A stretch of DNA of 10,472 nt. Origin: Chloroflexota bacterium (GTDB lineage: Bacteria > Chloroflexota > Dormibacteria > Dormibacterales > Dormibacteraceae). The DNA is taken from positions 1 through 10,472 of the forward strand of contig VBGE01000088.1 in the NCBI GenBank assembly GCA_005880345.1, read 5' to 3'. The notes under the pieces are model-generated. The model searched no databases. It was not told where the DNA came from and saw only the letters and a program-made list of their open reading frames with translations. A program made the translations under genes and the position numbers. Shown in pieces: positions 6,737-10,472 of the stretch (position 1 is the first letter of the stretch; every line of letters begins with the position of its first letter).

Positions 6737-6760
6737 CAACGATAGGTAGTCTTGTTCGAA

Positions 6761-7747
6761 ATGCTCAGCTCGCCGACGCGCGTGGTCGTCACAGGCGCCG
6801 CCGGATTCATCGGCTCGCATCTATGCGAGCGGCTGCTCAAGGACGGGCATGAGGTCGTCGGCATCGACTCGTTCAACGACTACTACGAGCGCGACCGCAA
6901 GGAAGCCAACCTGCAGAACGCGCGCAGGCATCCAGCATTCAAGCTCGTCGAGGCCGACCTGGTGACCGCCGGGCTCAGCCAGCCGCTGAGCGGTGCGTCG
7001 GTCGTCTTCCACCTGGCCGGCCAGCCGGGCGTCAGGCCGAGCTGGGGCAGCCAGTTCGACCGCTACGTCCAGGCCAACATCGTGGCCACGCAGAGGCTGC
7101 TGGAAACCCTGCGCGAGTCACCGGTCAAGCGACTCGTGTTTGCCTCCAGCTCGTCGATCTACGGAGACGCCGAGATGTTTCCGACCAAGGAGACGGCGCT
7201 GCCGCGGCCTGTCTCGCCATACGGCATGACCAAGCTCGCGGCCGAGCATCTCGCCTTCGTCTACATGCGCAACTTCGGCATCCCCGCGACGTCGCTGCGG
7301 TACTTCACGGTGTACGGCCCACGGCAGCGGCCCGACATGGCCTTCTGGCGTTTCATGGAGGCGCTGGTCGAAAACCAGGAGATCGGCATCTTCGGCGACG
7401 GCGAGCAGACGCGCGAGTTCACCTACGTCTCCGATGCGGTGGAGGGGACGGTCAAGGCCGCGTCCGCCGATGTCCTGGGTCAGATCATCAACCTCGGCGG
7501 CGGCGGCAGGGTCACTGTGAACCGCGTGCTCGACACGCTCGAGGACATCAGCAAGCTCAAGGCGCGGCGCAAATACCTTCCCGTCGCTCCGGGCGAGCCG
7601 CGACACACCGGCGCATCCATCAACGTCGCGCGCGAAAGGCTGGGCTGGGAACCGCGTGTCTCGCTGCGCGAGGGGCTGACCAAGCAGTGGCAGTGGTTCC
7701 AGGAAACGAGGGAGCGCTCCGTTCGGGTGACGAGCCGGGAGCTCTAG
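6761..7747 (+). CDS. NAD-dependent epimerase/dehydratase, probable UDP-sugar 4-epimerase
   Basis: This is the only plus-strand gene. The product (328 residues) is an extended short-chain dehydrogenase/reductase. It has the NAD-binding TGAAGFIG (11-18), an acidic residue at the end of strand 2 (GIDSF), the SSS stretch (129-131) and catalytic YGMTK (Y154, K158). Text such as DSFNDYYERDRK, FHLAGQPGVRPSW, SLRYFTVYGPRQRPDMAF and FGDGEQTREFTYVSDAVEG is typical of UDP-glucuronate and UDP-glucose 4-epimerases that supply sugars for envelope polysaccharide. No glycosyltransferase neighbours exist to name the sugar. The start is ATG 6761; TTG 6752 is in frame and has AGGT a few bases upstream, so it is a real alternative. 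The gene diverges from ybaK with at most 24 bp between starts and converges on the following lipoprotein gene with a 16-bp gap. Confidence 0.92.
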   Translation: MLSSPTRVVVTGAAGFIGSHLCERLLKDGHEVVGIDSFNDYYERDRKEANLQNARRHPAFKLVEADLVTAGLSQPLSGASVVFHLAGQPGVRPSWGSQFDRYVQANIVATQRLLETLRESPVKRLVFASSSSIYGDAEMFPTKETALPRPVSPYGMTKLAAEHLAFVYMRNFGIPATSLRYFTVYGPRQRPDMAFWRFMEALVENQEIGIFGDGEQTREFTYVSDAVEGTVKAASADVLGQIINLGGGGRVTVNRVLDTLEDISKLKARRKYLPVAPGEPRHTGASINVARERLGWEPRVSLREGLTKQWQWFQETRERSVRVTSREL

Positions 7748-7763
7748 CCGGGCCTCAGGCGAA

Positions 7764-8843
7764 TCAGCCGATGCCCTGCAGCGCCAACGACCACGCCGTA
7801 GCAGTCCTCTTCATCGGAGACTCGCACTCCCGAGATGCGGCTTCACCGTCGACCGAAGACTTGCAAATCATGTATATGCCGTAGACGCCGGTCGAAAAGA
7901 TGTAGTGATACTTGCCGGCGTCTGGACTGCCGGACGTCGGAACGTATTGGGAGTACAGCCCGCTCGGATCCGGCGCCCCCAGCGCTCCGCCAAACCCACT
8001 GGCGTAACCAAGGGCGTCGGCCGGCGCACCGAATGCGAGCAGCGCAGTCTGCACTTCCATGTGGGTGTCGTTGTTGAGTGCGAAGTCGCCATACGCGAAC
8101 GAGTTGACGCCACCCTGTCTCAAGATCGCGGCCACCGTGTCGGGGAGGGCGGCATCCGTCATCGGCGGAAACGCCCCGATCGGCATCATGGCCGAGCCCA
8201 GCAGCGTGAGGTCCAGATTGGGCGGAGGCAGCTGCTTGGCATCGACAGGCTTCAGGTTGGAATGGACCTTGCCCAGGTTCTTGACGCCCGCAGTGAACTT
8301 CTTGGCGTTCTTGGCCAGCTGATCGAGCAGCTGCTGCGATGAGGCCATCCTGTCCTTGCGCGCCCACACGATCGTGACCACGACCTGCCCGACGCGGACG
8401 AACGTCCGGTATATCAGCGGCGCGCCGCCACTTCCACCCAGGCCGTAATAGAGCACCTGGTCGCCCACCTTCGGGCTCGTCGGCGAAGTCCCGAACGCGA
8501 GCTGGAAGTCGGACATCGCCGTGGTCGCCGACGAGCTCTTGTCGTAAAGGGTGTAGCGAGCAAAGAGCTCCTCGGCAGTACCCAGGCGGATGAACCTGAC
8601 GCTCACCGAGTACTGCTCCAACGGGTTCCGCGTGGCGAAGTCGAGCGGCAGCACCTCGAAAGACGGCGGAGTCTCTGTCCAGTTGCTGTCCCCCAGCAAC
8701 GACCGCACGTCTGACTCGGAAGGCGCGATGGCGTAGACGTCCATGGGCTTCGCCCTCGTCGTGGCCGATCCGGGCGCGGCGCACGCGGAGACGATGACCG
8801 TCGTCACCACACCGAGGCAGACCATGCGCGCCGCCTTAATCAA
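7764..8843 (-). CDS. Putative lipoprotein of unknown function
   Basis: The 359-residue product starts with a lipoprotein signal: K3 and R6, hydrophobic [11 protein letters not shown], and lipobox V18-S-A-C21. Export and lipid anchoring are therefore likely. The mature part is rich in Ser, Thr, Ala and Pro and contains no domain I recognise; features include [16 protein letters not shown], a central Lys-rich helix (around [14 protein letters not shown]) and Gly/Tyr-rich text near the end. Only one Cys pair (near the C-terminus) follows the lipid Cys. The TTG start at 8841-8843 overlaps the end of lepA, whose TAA is at 8836-8838, suggesting coupled translation. ATG at 8823-8825 has a better Shine-Dalgarno (AAGGCGG) but would remove the positive charges of the signal peptide. 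Function unknown. Confidence 0.8.
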   Translation of the reverse strand: MIKAARMVCLGVVTTVIVSACAAPGSATTRAKPMDVYAIAPSESDVRSLLGDSNWTETPPSFEVLPLDFATRNPLEQYSVSVRFIRLGTAEELFARYTLYDKSSSATTAMSDFQLAFGTSPTSPKVGDQVLYYGLGGSGGAPLIYRTFVRVGQVVVTIVWARKDRMASSQQLLDQLAKNAKKFTAGVKNLGKVHSNLKPVDAKQLPPPNLDLTLLGSAMMPIGAFPPMTDAALPDTVAAILRQGGVNSFAYGDFALNNDTHMEVQTALLAFGAPADALGYASGFGGALGAPDPSGLYSQYVPTSGSPDAGKYHYIFSTGVYGIYMICKSSVDGEAASRECESPMKRTATAWSLALQGIG

Positions 8844-10089
8844 GCTTCAACACCGCCATGAACGCCTCTTGCGGGATCTCGACCGAGCCCACGCGCTTCA
8901 TCCGCTTCTTGCCTTCCTTCTGCTTTTCCAACAGCTTCCGTTTCCGCGTCACGTCCCCGCCATAGCACTTGGCGATCACATCCTTGCGCATCGCGGGGAT
9001 CGTCTCGCGGGCGATGATCTTCCCACCGATCGCCGCCTGGATCGGAACTTCGTACAGCTGACGCGGGATGATCGCCTTCAATTTCTCGGTCAGCCGGCGG
9101 CCCTGGGTCTGGGCCTTGGTGCGGTGGGTGATCAGCGAAAGGGCGTCGACCGGCTCGCCGGCGACCAGCACGTCGAGCTTCACGAGCTCGCCCTCGCGGA
9201 AACCGATCATCTCGTAGTCCATCGACGCGTAACCCTTGGACCGCGACTTCAGCTGGTCGTAGAAGTCGTGGATGATCTCGCCGAGCGGGATCTCGTATTC
9301 GATGACCACTCGGTCGCCGGGCCTGTGCTCGAGATGCTTGAAAGTCGCTCGACGCTCCTGGCAGAGCTCCATCATCGGACCGACGTAGGTCGACGGCGTG
9401 ATGACTGTGAGCTTGACGTACGGCTCGGCGACGGACTCGATGGTGGTCGGGTCTGGGAGCATGGCCGGGTTGTCGATCTCGAGGACCGTGCCAGTCCGCA
9501 GCCTCACCCGGTACTCGACCGTCGGCGCGGTCGTGATCAGGTCGAGCTCGAACTCGCGTTCCAGGCGCTCCTGGACGATCTCCAGATGCAGCAGCCCCAG
9601 GAAGCCGCAGCGAAAGCCGAAGCCGAGGGCGGCCGAGTTCTCGGGCTCGTACGAGAGCGCGGCGTCGTTCAGCTGCAGCTTTTCCAGGGCTTCCTTCAGG
9701 TCGGCGAACTGTTCGGAGTTGCTGGGAAACAGGCCGGCGAAGACCATCGGCTTGACCTGCCGGTAACCGGGGAGCGCGCTGGTGGCGCCGTGCTCCGATG
9801 TCGTGATGGTGTCGCCCACGCGCGCGTCGACCACATTCTTGATCGCCGCCGTCACATAACCGACCTCGCCCGCGGTCAGCCGGTCCGCCGGGCGCGGGCG
9901 CGGCGCGAACCACCCGACCTCGTCCACCTCGTGGACCTTGCCCGTGTTCATCATCCGGATCTTCGTGCGCGGCACGATCTCGCCATCGACGACACGCACG
10001 TATGTGATGACGCCGCGGTATGCGTCGTAGTACGAGTCGAAGATGAGCGCGCGCAGTGGCTTGGACGGGTCGCCGCGCGGGGGCGGCAC
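8836..10089 (-). CDS. lepA: Elongation factor 4 (LepA), domains II to C-terminus; part of a frame-broken gene
   Basis: LepA is a ribosome-bound GTPase related to EF-G. This 417-residue segment begins at a GTG in [20 protein letters not shown], the family text joining the GTPase domain to domain II. It continues through [19 protein letters not shown] (domain III) to the LepA-specific C-terminal domain with [18 protein letters not shown] and QEAFMAVL. It is complete from domain II to the stop at 8836-8838. The upstream GTPase domain lies in another reading frame, with a stretch missing in between. The reading therefore appears as two pieces of one gene, not as a naturally shorter protein. The GTG is only where an isolated reading frame could start; I see no evidence of independent initiation. 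The stop overlaps the start of the downstream lipoprotein gene. Confidence 0.9.
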   Translation of the reverse strand: MPPPRGDPSKPLRALIFDSYYDAYRGVITYVRVVDGEIVPRTKIRMMNTGKVHEVDEVGWFAPRPRPADRLTAGEVGYVTAAIKNVVDARVGDTITTSEHGATSALPGYRQVKPMVFAGLFPSNSEQFADLKEALEKLQLNDAALSYEPENSAALGFGFRCGFLGLLHLEIVQERLEREFELDLITTAPTVEYRVRLRTGTVLEIDNPAMLPDPTTIESVAEPYVKLTVITPSTYVGPMMELCQERRATFKHLEHRPGDRVVIEYEIPLGEIIHDFYDQLKSRSKGYASMDYEMIGFREGELVKLDVLVAGEPVDALSLITHRTKAQTQGRRLTEKLKAIIPRQLYEVPIQAAIGGKIIARETIPAMRKDVIAKCYGGDVTRKRKLLEKQKEGKKRMKRVGSVEIPQEAFMAVLKLD

Positions 10090-10099
10090 GCGGTTGATG

Positions 10100-10472
10100 C
10101 GCGGCGTCGAGGTCGATCTTGTTGACCACGGGGACGATCGTCAGGCCCGCCTCGACCGCCTGGTAGAGATTGGCCAGCGTCTGCGCCTCGATGCCCTGCG
10201 CGGCGTCGACGACGAGGATCGCGCCCTCGCACGCGGCCAGCGACCGCGACACCTCATAGGCGAAGTCGACGTGACCCGGCGTGTCGATGAGGTTCAGCTC
10301 GTAGGTCTGGCCATCCTTCGACGGGTAGGTCATGCGGACCGCCTGCAGCTTGATGGTGATCCCACGCTCGCGCTCCAGGTCCATCGTGTCGAGGACCTGG
10401 TCCTGCATGTCGCGCTGGCTGATCGAACCGGTCTGCTCCAGCAGGCGGTCGGCCAGCGTCGACTTGCCGTGA
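10100..10472 (-). pseudogene. lepA: LepA N-terminal GTPase fragment, truncated by window edge and by an internal deletion
   Basis: From the right edge the frame reads [15 protein letters not shown] (G1/P-loop, beginning within the motif, so roughly 15-20 residues lie outside the window), RGITIK (G2), DTPGH (G3) and VVNKID (G4). Just after NKIDLDAA the homology stops. The next recognisable LepA text, [11 protein letters not shown], is in a different frame only a few bases later. In LepA proteins about 35-40 residues, including the G5 SAK motif, normally separate these points. As read, the gene cannot give a working EF4. The N-terminal frame happens to stay open to 8840, but the translation is arginine-rich shadow peptide. 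An assembly or sequencing error is as likely as a real mutation. Confidence 0.8.

Noticed and set aside
8840..10099. Continuation of the N-terminal LepA frame to 8840 as a long fusion protein
   Set aside because: After the break the translation is arginine/proline-rich shadow sequence with no LepA or other domain, although the frame stays open because of high GC content.
10090..10112. Programmed ribosomal frameshift in lepA
   Set aside because: I see no slippery heptamer or downstream structure, and a frameshift would not restore the missing residues.
8743..10125. Plus-strand open frame of 460 residues opposite lepA
   Set aside because: It is His/Arg/Asp-rich peptide without domain signals, and the opposite strand holds clear LepA text.
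1..10472. CRISPR array, tRNA/rRNA genes, insertion sequence or toxin-antitoxin pair
   Set aside because: I saw no regularly spaced repeats, no tRNA or rRNA sequence, no transposase motif and no paired small genes of known toxin-antitoxin type.

Overview
The window is GC-rich bacterial chromosomal DNA, with G or C at most third codon positions and several GTG/TTG starts. The HrcA/CIRCE heat-shock control, the order (lepA)-hemW-hrcA-grpE-dnaJ, the lipoproteins with no family I recognise and the weak Shine-Dalgarno signals suggest a high-GC Terrabacteria lineage such as Chloroflexota, Dormibacterota or Actinomycetota. This is inference; no 16S or other decisive marker is present. All genes but one lie on the minus strand.

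Reading along the minus strand from the right edge: (1) lepA (elongation factor 4) enters from outside the window. Its GTPase domain is interrupted near 10096-10105, where about 35-40 residues including the G5 motif are missing and the frame changes. (2) A secreted lipoprotein of unknown function starts inside the last codons of lepA. (3) A single plus-strand gene, a nucleotide-sugar 4-epimerase-like SDR enzyme, lies between that lipoprotein and a YbaK-type deacylase. (4) ybaK overlaps hemW by 4 bp (GTGA). (5) The hemW stop directly abuts a CIRCE operator that controls hrcA-grpE-dnaJ; no dnaK is present. (6) Downstream of dnaJ lie a secreted putative-Ig protein with a cysteine-rich insert, a small charged helical protein with a TTG start, a cluster of REP-like GC-rich palindromes, and the N-terminal part of a six-TM, PAS-containing membrane sensor that runs off the left edge.

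The core is a heat-shock regulon: HrcA represses at CIRCE, and GrpE and DnaJ serve a DnaK encoded elsewhere. HemW, YbaK and LepA are housekeeping neighbours. The accessory genes inserted around this block (two exported proteins, the epimerase, the small protein, the sensor) are the less described part. I see no convincing new multi-gene system, no CRISPR array, no transposase and no RNA gene. The most notable points are the broken lepA, the extended CIRCE hairpin overlapping a possible hrcA start, and the palindrome cluster before the sensor gene.
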